From positions 6,872 through 49,066 of the forward strand of contig CAJTLX010000021.1 in assembly GCA_910577165.1 (NCBI GenBank): a stretch of DNA of 42,195 nt. Reading direction: 5' to 3'. The notes under the pieces were generated by a model, which was given only the letters and a program-made list of their open reading frames with translations, made no database searches and had not been told where the DNA came from. A program made the position numbers and the translations under genes. Below, one piece after another: positions 15,746 through 24,841 of the stretch (position 1 is the stretch's first letter; every line of letters begins with the position of its first letter). This DNA comes from an uncultured Lachnospiraceae bacterium (GTDB lineage: Bacteria > Bacillota > Clostridia > Lachnospirales > Lachnospiraceae).

Positions 15746-16237
15746 TTGAAGGTAAAAAAGACAATTCTTGTGATCAGTGATTCTCACGGACAATATTTAT
15801 ATCTGGATCGGCTGCAAAAAAAACTTAAAAAACCGGACTATATTATTCATCTGGGGGATGTAGCGAGAGATCAGGACTATATCTCAGCACTGTTTGGCTG
15901 CACGGTTGATATGGTGGCGGGCAACAATGATTTTTTTACTGAGCTGCCGGGGGAATTTACCATCCGGGAAGGAAGACATATTATCTGGCTGACACATGGA
16001 CATGGTTACGGGGTTTATAACGGCACAAAACGCTTAGTTCAGCGCGCGAAGGCACTCGGTGCGGACACGGTGATGTTTGGGCATACACACTGTCCCTGTG
16101 TAGATTTTAGAGATGACGTGCAGGTGATCAATCCCGGAAGTATTTCCCTTCCCAGGCAGGAGAGGCGAAAACCGACCTATATTTTAATGCAGGTGGGGGA
16201 GGACGGTGAGATTGATTACAGAGTTTATGAGGTATAA
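15746..16237 (+). CDS. YfcE/MJ0936-type metallophosphodiesterase
   Basis: Small two-metal phosphoesterase; relatives hydrolyse model phosphodiesters and the physiological substrate is unknown. The gene starts with TTG immediately after the rdgB stop (GGGAAGG lies about 12 bases upstream). The 163 residues carry all metal-binding motifs in order: SDSHG, HLGDVA, GNNDF, THGHGYGV and GHTHCP. The rdgB-yfcE adjacency is common in Firmicutes. Confidence 0.9.
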   Translation: MKVKKTILVISDSHGQYLYLDRLQKKLKKPDYIIHLGDVARDQDYISALFGCTVDMVAGNNDFFTELPGEFTIREGRHIIWLTHGHGYGVYNGTKRLVQRAKALGADTVMFGHTHCPCVDFRDDVQVINPGSISLPRQERRKPTYILMQVGEDGEIDYRVYEV

Positions 16238-16334
16238 GTTTTCAGAAAAAAATTATTTTTGAAATTCTTGAATCAACGTAGGTATGCGGATATCTTAGGA
16301 GGAAAATTAGCGAAGAAAAAAGATTGATAAAAAT

Positions 16335-16363
16335 TTGACAAGCGGCGCAAAAGGTGGTATGCT
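16335..16363 (+). promoter_or_regulatory. Promoter of the butyrate operon
   Basis: TTGACA (16335-16340), 17 bases, TATGCT (16358-16363), giving a leader of about 50 bases before thl. I see no clear Rex-type palindrome between it and the start. Confidence 0.75.
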
Positions 16364-16423
16364 ATTAACATAGTTCTTTATGCAATCTCTGTAAAGATAT
16401 AATAGTAAAAGGAGGACAAAAAA

Positions 16424-17608
16424 ATGTCAAAAAAAGTTGTTTTAGCAGGCGCATGCCGTACTGCGATCGGTACAATGGGCGGTTCTTTAAGTACGACACC
16501 GGCATCGGAACTCGGCGCGATCGTGATTAAGGAAGCGTTAAACCGTGCGGGTGTTAAGCCAGATCAGGTGGATCAGGTGTACATGGGCTGCGTAATTCAG
16601 GCTGGACTCGGTCAGAATGTAGCACGCCAGGCATCCATCAAGGCGGGACTTCCGATCGAAGTGCCAGCAGTGACGATGAATGTAGTCTGCGGCTCAGGTC
16701 TTAACTGCGTCAATCAGGCAGCGCAGATGATTATGGCAGGGGACGCTGACATTGTGGTAGCTGGTGGTATGGAAAATATGTCAATGGCACCATATGCTGT
16801 GCCACAGGCACGTTTTGGCTACCGCATGAACAACGGTACTTTAGTAGATACCATGATTAAGGACGCACTCTGGGATGCGTTCAATGATTACCATATGATT
16901 ATGACGGCGGACAATATTTGCCGTGAGTGGGGATTGACCCGCGAAGAACTTGATGAGTTCGCGTTAAAGAGCCAGAAGAAAGCGGAGGCTGCGCAGACGA
17001 CTGGCGCGTTCGAGAAAGAGATCGTTCCGGTTATGGTAAAGAAAAAGAAGGAAATGGTCGAGTTTAAGGTGGATGAAGGTCCGCGCCCTGGCTCCACGAT
17101 AGAGGGACTTGCAAAGCTGCGCCCGATTAATCCGGATGGCTTTGTAACCGCAGGAAATGCTTCTGGTATCAATGATGGCGCGGCTGCGATCGTTGTGATG
17201 AGCGAGGAGAAGGCAAAAGAGCTTGGCGTAAAGCCGATGGCGACCTTTGTCGCTGGCGCGCTTGCAGGTGTTCGCCCAGAAGTGATGGGAATTGGTCCGG
17301 TCGCTGCAACAAGGAAAGTACTTGCAAAGACTGGCATGAAGATTGAAGATTTTGACATTATCGAGGCGAACGAGGCATTTGCAGCACAGTCCGTTGCCGT
17401 TGGAAGAGATCTTGGCATTGATGTGGATAAGCAGCTCAATCCAAACGGCGGTGCGATCGCTCTCGGTCATCCGGTTGGTGCTTCCGGCTGCCGCATTCTT
17501 GTTACGCTTCTCTATGAGATGCAGGCAAAGGGCGCGAAGACTGGTCTGGCAACACTTTGCATCGGCGGCGGTATGGGCTGCTCGACAATCGTAAAGGTTG
17601 AAGAATAA
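16424..17608 (+). CDS. thl: Acetyl-CoA acetyltransferase (thiolase)
   Basis: Condenses two acetyl-CoA to acetoacetyl-CoA, the entry step to butyrate. The 394-residue product has the catalytic nucleophile Cys89 in NVVCGSGLN, NEAFAAQ, the GHPVGASGCRI histidine region and the C-terminal CIGGGMGCS cysteine. AAAGGAGGAC precedes the ATG. It is the first gene of thl-crt-hbd-bcd-etfB-etfA. The codon choice is clean and GC-richer than the accessory genes, typical of highly expressed genes. Confidence 0.96.
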   Translation: MSKKVVLAGACRTAIGTMGGSLSTTPASELGAIVIKEALNRAGVKPDQVDQVYMGCVIQAGLGQNVARQASIKAGLPIEVPAVTMNVVCGSGLNCVNQAAQMIMAGDADIVVAGGMENMSMAPYAVPQARFGYRMNNGTLVDTMIKDALWDAFNDYHMIMTADNICREWGLTREELDEFALKSQKKAEAAQTTGAFEKEIVPVMVKKKKEMVEFKVDEGPRPGSTIEGLAKLRPINPDGFVTAGNASGINDGAAAIVVMSEEKAKELGVKPMATFVAGALAGVRPEVMGIGPVAATRKVLAKTGMKIEDFDIIEANEAFAAQSVAVGRDLGIDVDKQLNPNGGAIALGHPVGASGCRILVTLLYEMQAKGAKTGLATLCIGGGMGCSTIVKVEE

Positions 17609-17626
17609 AACAATTAAAGGGATTTT

Positions 17627-18637
17627 ACGGAACTTAAAATAAGGAGTCTGAGATGGAATTTATTAAGTATGAGGCGGAGGGTGCGGTGGCGACGATCACG
17701 ATCGATCGCCCGAAGGCACTTAACGCGTTGAACAGCCAGGTGCTTGACGAACTTTCGGAGGTACTTGACGCAGTTGATTTAAATGTAGTGCGCGCGGTAA
17801 TCTTGACGGGCGCGGGCGAGAAATCCTTTGTCGCAGGCGCGGATATCGGTGAGATGAGTACACTGACAAAGGCTGAGGGTGAAGCGTTCGGCAAGAAGGG
17901 CAACGATGTGTTCCGCAGATTAGAAACCTTCCCAATCCCGGTGATCGCGGCAGTAAATGGTTTCGCGCTGGGTGGTGGTTGTGAGATTGCAATGAGTTGT
18001 GATATCCGTATCTGCTCAGAAAATGCAGTATTTGGTCAGCCGGAGGTAGGCCTTGGCATTACGCCGGGCTTTGGCGGGACTCAGAGGCTTGCGCGCATTG
18101 TAAGCGTTGGCAAGGCGAAGGAGATGATCTACAGTGCGCGCAATATCAAGGCGGACGAGGCTTATCGCATTGGTCTGGTAAACAATGTATATCCGCTTGA
18201 AGAGTTGCTCCCAGCAGCAAAGAAACTTGCCGGAACTATTGCAGCAAACGCACCGATTGCAGTGAGAAATTGTAAGAAAGCGATTAACGAGGGCTTGCAG
18301 GTGGATATGGATGCAGCGATCGTAGTCGAGGAAAAACTTTTTGGCGACTGCTTTGAAACGGAAGATCAAAAAGCGGGAATGGCAAATTTCCTTGAGAAGG
18401 ATAAGGAAAAGAAGCTGAAAGTAGTTCCATTTAAAAATTGTTAAAAAATAAAAATCCGTATATACGGAACTAAAAATCAGCAGAAAACCGAAAAGAGGCA
18501 CTGTGCAGGGATTTCTGCGGAACTAAAATCAGTATGTGCCCGGACAGTATCCGAAATAAATTGATGTGAACGTAAGTAAACAGAAATTTATTCCCCGTAT
18601 TTGGTACTGTAAGGGCGCATACGAAACTAAAAATAGG
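17627..18637 (+). repeat. Four short direct repeats around crt (CGGAACTAAAAAT type)
   Basis: Related copies lie at 17627-17640 (before crt), 18464-18480 and 18517-18532 (after crt) and 18621-18637 (before hbd). The consensus is ACGGAACTAAAAATCAG. Several follow a small palindrome or hairpin, such as CCGTATATACGG (18456-18467) and GCAG/CTGC around 18505-18518. The 205-base crt-hbd gap contains no convincing gene. They could be RNA processing or protein-binding sites. Confidence 0.55.
17653..18444 (+). CDS. crt: 3-hydroxybutyryl-CoA dehydratase (crotonase)
   Basis: Dehydrates 3-hydroxybutyryl-CoA to crotonyl-CoA. The 263-residue product has the crotonase-fold oxyanion-hole segments AGADIGEM and NGFALGGGCEIAMSCDIRI, plus FGQPEVGLGITPGFGGTQRL, which holds the second catalytic Glu. 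The start follows ATAAGGAG. The gap of 44 bases after thl contains the first copy of the ACGGAACT-AAAAT direct repeat. Confidence 0.95.
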   Translation: MEFIKYEAEGAVATITIDRPKALNALNSQVLDELSEVLDAVDLNVVRAVILTGAGEKSFVAGADIGEMSTLTKAEGEAFGKKGNDVFRRLETFPIPVIAAVNGFALGGGCEIAMSCDIRICSENAVFGQPEVGLGITPGFGGTQRLARIVSVGKAKEMIYSARNIKADEAYRIGLVNNVYPLEELLPAAKKLAGTIAANAPIAVRNCKKAINEGLQVDMDAAIVVEEKLFGDCFETEDQKAGMANFLEKDKEKKLKVVPFKNC

Positions 18638-18649
18638 AGGATTAAAAGA

Positions 18650-19489
18650 ATGAAAGTAGGTATTATCGGCGCGGGCACGATGGGTGCTGGGATTGCGCAG
18701 GCATTTGCAATGACGGACGGCTACGAAGTATGCTTATGCGATATCAAGCAGGAATTTGCGGACGGCGGCAAGACCAGAATCTTAAAGAACCTTAAATTCC
18801 TTGTCGGCAAGGAAAAGATCTCGCAGGAGAAGGCGGATGCCATTGCTGCAAAGATTGTGACTGGTCTTAAAGACATTTGCACGGACTGTGATCTTGTGAT
18901 TGAGGTAGCACCAGAAAATATGCAGATCAAGAAGACTACCTTCAAGGAATTGCAGGATATCGTAAAGCCGGACTGCATCTTTGCAACAAATACCTCCTCC
19001 CTCTCCATCACGGAGATCGGCGCAGGTCTTGACCGTCCGATGATCGGTATGCATTTCTTCAACCCGGCAGATCGCATGAAATTAGTTGAGGTTATTGCAG
19101 GTGAGAATACTCCTGTGGAGCTTGTGGAGAAGATTAAGTCCATCGCGGCAGAGATCGGCAAGACTCCAGTAGAAGTAAAGGAAGCTCCGGGCTTTGTCGT
19201 AAACCGCATTCTCATCCCGATGATCAACGAGGCGATCGGCATCTACGCGGATGGCATTGCAAGTGTACCGGATATCGACGAGGCGATGAAACTTGGCGCA
19301 TCCCATCCGATGGGACCTCTCGCGCTCGGCGATCTCGTTGGTCTTGACATTGTTCTTGCGATTATGGAAGTATTGCAGAACGAAACTGGCGATCCGAAAT
19401 ATCGCCCTCACCCACTGCTTCGCAAGATGGTGCGCGCAGGCAAACTGGGAAAGAAGACCGGTAAGGGCTTCTACGATTACGCGAAATAA
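18650..19489 (+). CDS. hbd: 3-hydroxybutyryl-CoA dehydrogenase
   Basis: Reduces acetoacetyl-CoA to 3-hydroxybutyryl-CoA with NAD(P)H. The ATG at 18650 (MKVGIIGAGTMGAGIAQAFA) is chosen over an earlier in-frame start because AGGAGG lies just upstream and the protein then begins with its Rossmann loop GAGTMG (7-12). Other landmarks are NTSSLSITEIG, the catalytic His in GMHFFNPADRMKLVEV, and PGFVVNRIL. Its 279 residues are normal for the family. It belongs to the butyrate operon although the crt-hbd gap is long. Confidence 0.96.
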   Translation: MKVGIIGAGTMGAGIAQAFAMTDGYEVCLCDIKQEFADGGKTRILKNLKFLVGKEKISQEKADAIAAKIVTGLKDICTDCDLVIEVAPENMQIKKTTFKELQDIVKPDCIFATNTSSLSITEIGAGLDRPMIGMHFFNPADRMKLVEVIAGENTPVELVEKIKSIAAEIGKTPVEVKEAPGFVVNRILIPMINEAIGIYADGIASVPDIDEAMKLGASHPMGPLALGDLVGLDIVLAIMEVLQNETGDPKYRPHPLLRKMVRAGKLGKKTGKGFYDYAK

Positions 19490-19548
19490 TCTGGCACAAA
19501 ACAAAACTTAGTTTAGGCAGGATTTATGTCGGTAAATTTGACATATAT

Positions 19549-19670
19549 AGATGGCAATTAATTATTGCCATCTGCGCCGAGCACGGTCGCTTGCGACATT
19601 TACTGATTCGTGCGAGTGCGCATCCCCCGGAGGGTTATAGATCTGGCAATTATTTAATGCCAGATCTATA
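19549..19670. repeat. Third, diverged member of the hairpin repeat family, between hbd and bcd
   Basis: Three hairpins in a row: AGATGGCAA/TTGCCATCT (19549-19557 with 19565-19573); a nested centre GCACG/CGTGC (19581-19585 with 19609-19613) enclosing GTCGC/GCGAC (19586-19590 with 19593-19597); and a 13-bp stem (19636-19648 with 19658-19670). The centre is followed by GTGCGCATCCCCCGGAGG, equivalent to the TGCRCATCC-GGAG motif of the copies at 1-187 and 8131-8260. It fills the 222-base gap inside the butyrate operon. Confidence 0.6.
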
Positions 19671-19711
19671 GATCCTGCAAATGTAAATAATTTTATGGAG
19701 GAATGAAGATC

Positions 19712-20878
19712 ATGGATTTTACGTTAAGTAAAGAGCATGAAATGGCGAGATCCCTGTTTCGGGAATTCGCTGAAAAAGAGGTAAAGCCTCTTGCGATCGA
19801 GGTGGATGAAACCGAGGAATTTCCGGTTGAGACTGTGAAGAAAATGGCAAAGGCAGGATTTCTTGGCATCCCGATCCCGAAGGAGTACGGTGGTCAGGGC
19901 TGCGATGTTTTAACCTACGCAATGTGCGTGGAGGAACTTGCCAAAGTTTGTGGAACAACTTCTATTATTGTATCTGCACATACGTCTCTGTGCTGTGACC
20001 CAATCTTAACCTACGGCACGGAAGAGCAGAAGCAGAAATACTTACCCGATCTGGCAAGCGGCAGAAAGATTGGCGCATTTGGTCTGACCGAACCGGGTGC
20101 CGGTACGGATGCGCAGGGACAGCAGACAAAGGCAGTGCTTGACGGCGACGAATGGGTGTTGAATGGCTCCAAGATTTTTATTACAAATGGCAAGCAGGCG
20201 GATGTATATATTGTGATCGCAGTGACTGGCACGGTGGAGAAAAAGGGCAGAACCTCCAAGGAGATCTCCGCGTTTATCGTGGAGAAGGGAACGCCTGGCT
20301 TTACCTTCGGCACGAAGGAAAAGAAGATGGGTATCCGCGGATCTTCCACTTATGAACTGATCTTTACGGACTGCCGTATCCCGAAGGAGAATCTCTTAGG
20401 TCAGAAGGGCAAGGGATTCGGTATCGCGATGCACACGCTCGACGGTGGGCGTATCGGCGTTGCGGCACAGGCACTTGGTATTGGTGAGGGCGCACTTGAC
20501 CGCACGGTCGCTTACGTAAAGGAAAGAAAACAGTTTGGACGCACGATCGCACAATTCCAGAACACCCAGTTCCAGCTTGCAAATATGGCGACACAGGCGC
20601 AGGCTGCACAGCTCCTTGTTTATCGTGCTGCCCGCATGAAGGATCAGTACACGAAGGATCATAAGACTTCCTACAGTGTTGAGGCAGCTCAGGCAAAGCT
20701 TTACGCGGCGGAGATGGCAATGGAGGTCACCACAAAGGCGGTTCAGCTGCACGGCGGCTACGGCTACACAAGGGAGTACGAGGTAGAGCGCATGATGCGC
20801 GACGCGAAGATCACCGAGATCTACGAGGGTACCAGTGAAGTTCAGCGCATGGTGATCAGCGGCGCATTGTTGAAATAA
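19712..20878 (+). CDS. bcd: Butyryl-CoA dehydrogenase
   Basis: Flavoprotein that reduces crotonyl-CoA to butyryl-CoA; with EtfAB it couples this to ferredoxin reduction by electron bifurcation. The ATG at 19712 has GGAGGA 9 bases upstream; an ATG at 19703 directly abuts the site. The 388 residues show acyl-CoA dehydrogenase features: FGLTEPGAGTDAQG, WVLNGSKIFITNG, and a C-terminal QLHGGYGYTREYEVERMMRD followed by YEGTSEVQRM. Confidence 0.96.
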   Translation: MDFTLSKEHEMARSLFREFAEKEVKPLAIEVDETEEFPVETVKKMAKAGFLGIPIPKEYGGQGCDVLTYAMCVEELAKVCGTTSIIVSAHTSLCCDPILTYGTEEQKQKYLPDLASGRKIGAFGLTEPGAGTDAQGQQTKAVLDGDEWVLNGSKIFITNGKQADVYIVIAVTGTVEKKGRTSKEISAFIVEKGTPGFTFGTKEKKMGIRGSSTYELIFTDCRIPKENLLGQKGKGFGIAMHTLDGGRIGVAAQALGIGEGALDRTVAYVKERKQFGRTIAQFQNTQFQLANMATQAQAAQLLVYRAARMKDQYTKDHKTSYSVEAAQAKLYAAEMAMEVTTKAVQLHGGYGYTREYEVERMMRDAKITEIYEGTSEVQRMVISGALLK

Positions 20879-20922
20879 ACAGGCTGTGCCATATCAAATA
20901 TAAAATAAGGAGTGAAAATACA

Positions 20923-21705
20923 ATGAAAATCGTTGTTTGTATTAAGCAGGTTCCGGATACAAAGGGCGGCGTAAAGTTCAATCCGGACGGAACGCTTGAC
21001 AGGGCTTCCATGATGACCATTATGAACCCGGACGACAAGGCGGGACTTGAGGCCGCACTCAGATTAAAGGATGAGTACGGCGCGGAAGTTACAGTGCTTA
21101 CTATGGGTCTGCCAAAAGCAGAGGAAGTACTTCGCGAGGCGATCGCGATGGGTGCGGATAAGGGTGTGCTTGTTACTGACCGTGTACTTGGTGGCGCGGA
21201 TACCTGGGCGACCTCCCAGACACTTTCCGGCGCGCTTCGCAATATGGAGTATGATCTTATCATCACCGGTCGTCAGGCGATCGATGGCGATACCGCACAG
21301 GTTGGTCCGCAGATTTCCGAACATTTAAATATTCCGGTTATCTCCTATGCTCAGAAATTAAAAGTGGAGGGCGACTCTGTAATTGTAGAACGTCAGTTCG
21401 ATGACAGATACCATGTATTAAAGGCAAAGATGCCTTGCTTAATTACAGCACTCGCAGAGTTAAATGAGCCAAGATACATGACACCGGGCGGGATCTTTGA
21501 TGCGTACAAGGCGGAGATTACCGTGTGGGGCAGAGCGGACTTAAAGGGTGTCGAGGACTCCAACTTAGGTCTTAAAGGTTCCCCGACGCAGATCGCAAAA
21601 GCTTCTGATAAGGTAAGGAAGGGCAACGGCGAGATGGTGACGCTTGACCCAGCGGAAGCGGCAAGCTATATTACCGGCAAGCTTAAAGAGAAGCATGTCA
21701 TTTAA
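20923..21705 (+). CDS. etfB: Electron transfer flavoprotein beta subunit
   Basis: Small subunit of the Etf partner of butyryl-CoA dehydrogenase; in the bifurcating type it carries the FAD that splits NADH electrons. The 260 residues start MKIVVCIKQVPDTKGGVKF and contain MGADKGVLVTDRVLGGADTW and ITGRQAIDGDTAQVGPQ, typical of the beta subunit. It has an ATAAGGAG site. etfA follows after 26 bases. Confidence 0.95.
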   Translation: MKIVVCIKQVPDTKGGVKFNPDGTLDRASMMTIMNPDDKAGLEAALRLKDEYGAEVTVLTMGLPKAEEVLREAIAMGADKGVLVTDRVLGGADTWATSQTLSGALRNMEYDLIITGRQAIDGDTAQVGPQISEHLNIPVISYAQKLKVEGDSVIVERQFDDRYHVLKAKMPCLITALAELNEPRYMTPGGIFDAYKAEITVWGRADLKGVEDSNLGLKGSPTQIAKASDKVRKGNGEMVTLDPAEAASYITGKLKEKHVI

Positions 21706-21731
21706 TATTGTGGATAAATGGAGGCGGAACA

Positions 21732-22775
21732 ATGGGTTTAGAAGAATATAAGGGCGTGTATGTCTTCGCACAGCAGGTGGACAACGTTATCAATAGTATT
21801 GCGTTTGAGTTGATCGGCAAGGGGAAAGACCTTGCAGAAGCTCTTGACACGCAGGTAACTGCTGTTTTGGTGGGTAGCAATGTAAGAGATCTCGCGGATG
21901 AACTTGCGGAATACGGAGCAGATAAGGTCATTGTTGTAGATGATCCAGAATTGAAAGAGTACAGGACAGAGCCGTATGCACACGCGCTCTCCTCTGTGAT
22001 TGAGAAATATAAACCGGAGATTATGTTAGTCGGCGCGACTGCGATCGGTCGTGATTTGGGACCAAGAGTATCCGCAAGGATACATACAGGTCTTACAGCG
22101 GACTGTACACAGCTTGAGATCGGTGATTTCCCAATCAATCCAGTTCCGGGCAAGGAGACAAAACATAACCAGCTTTTGATGACTCGTCCGGCATTCGGCG
22201 GAAACACAATTGCAACGATCGCCTGCCCGGATTTCCGTCCGCAGATGGCAACCGTTCGCCCGGGCGTTATGCAAAAGCGCGCAAGACAGGCGGGAGTGAA
22301 GGCAAATGTCGAGGAGTTCAACCCTGGCTTTACCCCGGATAACAAGTATGTTGAGATCCTTGAGATTGTAAAAGCGGTGACGGACACGGTGGATATTATG
22401 GATGCGAAGATCTTGGTATCCGGCGGCCGCGGTGTCGGCAGCGCGGAGAATTTCAAGCTCCTTGAGGATTTGGCGGAAGCGATCGGCGGAACTGTAAGCT
22501 GCTCGCGTGCAGTTGTGGATGCGGGGTGGAAGCCAAAGGATTTACAGGTGGGTCAGACCGGCAAGACCGTGCGCCCTCATGTATATTTCGCGATCGGTAT
22601 TTCCGGCGCAATCCAGCATCTCGCGGGAATGGAGGAATCCGATATTATCGTTGCCATCAACAAGGATGATACGGCTCCGATTTTCTCCGTGGCAGATTAT
22701 GGTGTTGTAGGCGATCTAAACAAAATCCTGCCAGTTTTGACGGAACAGATTAAAGCGGCAAAGGCAGCAGGCTAA
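21732..22775 (+). CDS. etfA: Electron transfer flavoprotein alpha subunit
   Basis: Large Etf subunit, holding the second FAD. The ATG at 21732 (MGLEEYKGVYVFAQQ) follows GGAGGCGG; an upstream in-frame start has no site. The C-terminal FAD domain is clear: SGGRGVGSAENFKLLEDLA, SRAVVDAGWKP, QVGQTGKTVRPHVYFAIGIS and AINKDDTAPIFSVADYGVVG. It is the last gene of the operon, followed by a strong terminator. The terminal butyryl-CoA to butyrate step (CoA-transferase or ptb-buk) is not in the window. Confidence 0.96.
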   Translation: MGLEEYKGVYVFAQQVDNVINSIAFELIGKGKDLAEALDTQVTAVLVGSNVRDLADELAEYGADKVIVVDDPELKEYRTEPYAHALSSVIEKYKPEIMLVGATAIGRDLGPRVSARIHTGLTADCTQLEIGDFPINPVPGKETKHNQLLMTRPAFGGNTIATIACPDFRPQMATVRPGVMQKRARQAGVKANVEEFNPGFTPDNKYVEILEIVKAVTDTVDIMDAKILVSGGRGVGSAENFKLLEDLAEAIGGTVSCSRAVVDAGWKPKDLQVGQTGKTVRPHVYFAIGISGAIQHLAGMEESDIIVAINKDDTAPIFSVADYGVVGDLNKILPVLTEQIKAAKAAG

Positions 22776-22822
22776 TCGGTACGGCAAAACGAAGGCACTT
22801 TCATCGTTAGCATACTGCGGTT

Positions 22823-22858
22823 GGGCTGTCTGAAAAATTCAGGCAGCCCTTGTATTTT
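22823..22858 (+). terminator. Terminator of the butyrate operon
   Basis: GGGCTGTCTG (22823-22832) pairs with CAGGCAGCCC (22840-22849) with one G-T pair, followed by TTGTATTTT. Confidence 0.88.
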
Positions 22859-22904
22859 CCAGGATGGCCAGTTTTTGGAATTCAGGTGAAATGTAACTAT
22901 TTTC

Positions 22905-22933
22905 TTGCATTTTCAGCGGGGAAGTGGTAAGAT
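22905..22933 (+). promoter_or_regulatory. Promoter of the chemoreceptor gene
   Basis: TTGCAT (22905-22910), 17 bases, TAAGAT (22928-22933). It places the transcript start near 22940, which rules out the earliest in-frame start codons of the following gene. Confidence 0.6.
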
Positions 22934-23021
22934 AATAATGTGGATGCTATCCGGCAGTTTTAATAAAGAGGAGCTGAGTAGTTTGCCGGATCACAAAAAC
23001 ATGCAGATAGGAGACGAGGTA

Positions 23022-24728
23022 ATGGAAGGAAATGGAATGGTAAAGGAAAGCGGAGGGATTCATTCTTTAAAAGTACGAATTTTATTGATTATCAATATTT
23101 CCGTGCTTTTAGCGACAATTGTAAATCTTGCGGTTGTCATCCCGTTAACGCGGAACAATATGCTGAGTGTGAACAAGAACTACATATTTGATATGGCAAA
23201 GTCCTACGGAAAAACAATACAGCTGCTCTATGATCGCGTTGGGGATGAGATGTATAAGGATGGTACAGTAGAAGCTATTCTAAAGGGTGCCAGTATTGCG
23301 GGAATAGATACAAGTTATGTATATCTCGTTGATCGGCAGGGGATTATGCGCTATCATCCGACGGAGCAGGGACAGCCAGTTAACAACGATGTTGTGGCGG
23401 ATCTTGTACGGGAGATGGCTGCGGGCATCAAGCCGCCGGCGGAAGTTGTTCGCTATGAAATTGATGGGGATGCGCGGTTTACCGGTTATTATATTAGTGA
23501 CCGTATGAACTTTATCTTAGTGTTTACCGCAGCGGAAAATGAGATTCTTGCACCGATGTACGGCATGATTAAGCAGAGCATATTTGGCGCAGTCATTACA
23601 CTTATTGCCTGCTCTTTATTAGCATTTGTATCAATTATCAGAGCACTCAAGCCAATTGCCCTGATCACGAAAGTTATTGAGAAACTTGGAGAGCTGGATC
23701 TGACAACCGATGATACACAGCGCGCACTCTGCAAGCGCAGGGATGAGACTGGTGAGATGAGCCGTGCGATCACAAAGCTTACTGATAAACTTGCAATCGT
23801 GCTGGGGGATCTTCAAAAACAAAGTCTTTACCTGATGGAGGCGGCTCAATCCCTCGATAAGAATACACAGGAGACCATCAATTCGGTCAGCCAGGTGGAG
23901 CAGGCGGTTGGCGATATTGCCTCCGGTGCAACTTCACAGGCAGATGAAACGCAGACCGCGACGGAGAATGTTGTGGCGATGGGTGATATGATCAACACGA
24001 CTTCAAGTGAAGTTACTACCTTGAATGGCAAGTCGCAGGGTATTGCGGACGCGAGCGAAAACGCGACGAGAATACTCGCAGAACTTGGCGATATCAACCG
24101 CAAGGCTGTAGATGCAGTCCATATTATTTACAAGCAGACCAATACAACAAATGAGTCAGCGCAGAAGATCCGCGAGGCAACCACCTTGATTTCCGCGATT
24201 GCGGAGGAAACCAATCTCCTTTCGTTAAATGCGTCGATCGAGGCAGCACGCGCAGGAGAGCAGGGCAGGGGCTTTGCTGTTGTTGCAAACCAGATCCAGA
24301 AACTTGCGGAGCAGTCCAACCAGTCTGCAAACCAGATCGAGCAGATTATTGCCTCCCTCTTAGGAGATACTGCAACTGCTGTGCGCACTGTGAATGAAGT
24401 ACAGGAGATTATGGATGAGCAGAACAACAAGGTAATCAGCGCGAGTACGATCGTAAGCAAAGTGAAGCGTGAGATTGATGATACTCTTGCAGGAGTTCAG
24501 AATATCGCGGACGCTACACAGGAGATGCAGAATGCAAGAAATACCGTGATCGATGTTGTCCAGAATCTTACAGCGATCGCCGAGGAGAATGCGGCCAGCA
24601 CGCAGGAGACATCTGCATCAGTCACTGAGATTGCATCCATTATCGAAGATATTGCAAACAATGCATCTTCCTTAAAGGATATTGCGGGGCTTCTCGATGC
24701 AGATATGCGCCAGTTTAAGATTGGCTAA
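23022..24728 (+). CDS. Methyl-accepting chemotaxis protein
   Basis: Membrane receptor that signals to CheA/CheW. The start at 23022 (MEGNGMVKES) follows AGGAGACGAGG and lies downstream of the inferred transcript start. The 568 residues comprise a first membrane helix (ILLIINISVLLATIVNLAVV), an extracytoplasmic sensor of about 130 residues with a Cache-like look (DTSYVYLVDRQGIMRYHP), a second membrane helix (AVITLIACSLLAFVSII), a HAMP-like linker and a long helical signalling domain. The conserved hairpin EETNLLSLNASIEAARAGEQ, then GRGFAVVA, sits around residue 400. The ligand is unknown. It is monocistronic, with its own promoter and terminator. Confidence 0.93.
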   Translation: MEGNGMVKESGGIHSLKVRILLIINISVLLATIVNLAVVIPLTRNNMLSVNKNYIFDMAKSYGKTIQLLYDRVGDEMYKDGTVEAILKGASIAGIDTSYVYLVDRQGIMRYHPTEQGQPVNNDVVADLVREMAAGIKPPAEVVRYEIDGDARFTGYYISDRMNFILVFTAAENEILAPMYGMIKQSIFGAVITLIACSLLAFVSIIRALKPIALITKVIEKLGELDLTTDDTQRALCKRRDETGEMSRAITKLTDKLAIVLGDLQKQSLYLMEAAQSLDKNTQETINSVSQVEQAVGDIASGATSQADETQTATENVVAMGDMINTTSSEVTTLNGKSQGIADASENATRILAELGDINRKAVDAVHIIYKQTNTTNESAQKIREATTLISAIAEETNLLSLNASIEAARAGEQGRGFAVVANQIQKLAEQSNQSANQIEQIIASLLGDTATAVRTVNEVQEIMDEQNNKVISASTIVSKVKREIDDTLAGVQNIADATQEMQNARNTVIDVVQNLTAIAEENAASTQETSASVTEIASIIEDIANNASSLKDIAGLLDADMRQFKIG

Positions 24729-24760
24729 TGATTATTTTATCGCGTGAAAGAGGCAAAAAA

Positions 24761-24802
24761 CTGCTGCAAAATAGAGATGATTCTATTTTGCAGCAGTTTT
24801 TT
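24761..24802 (+). terminator. Terminator after the chemoreceptor gene
   Basis: A perfect 14-bp stem (24761-24774 with 24783-24796) with an 8-base loop, followed by TTTTTT. It separates the receptor gene from the nucleosidase-like gene, arguing against any start for the latter before 24803. Confidence 0.93.
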
Positions 24803-24841
24803 ATACTTCCCCGACTTGATTGCATATTAGAAAGGATATCT

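Noticed and set aside
24728..24841. Upstream extension of the nucleosidase-like gene from the chemoreceptor stop
   Set aside because: It reads through a perfect 14-bp terminator hairpin; the ATG at 24842 begins with the conserved N-terminal strand.
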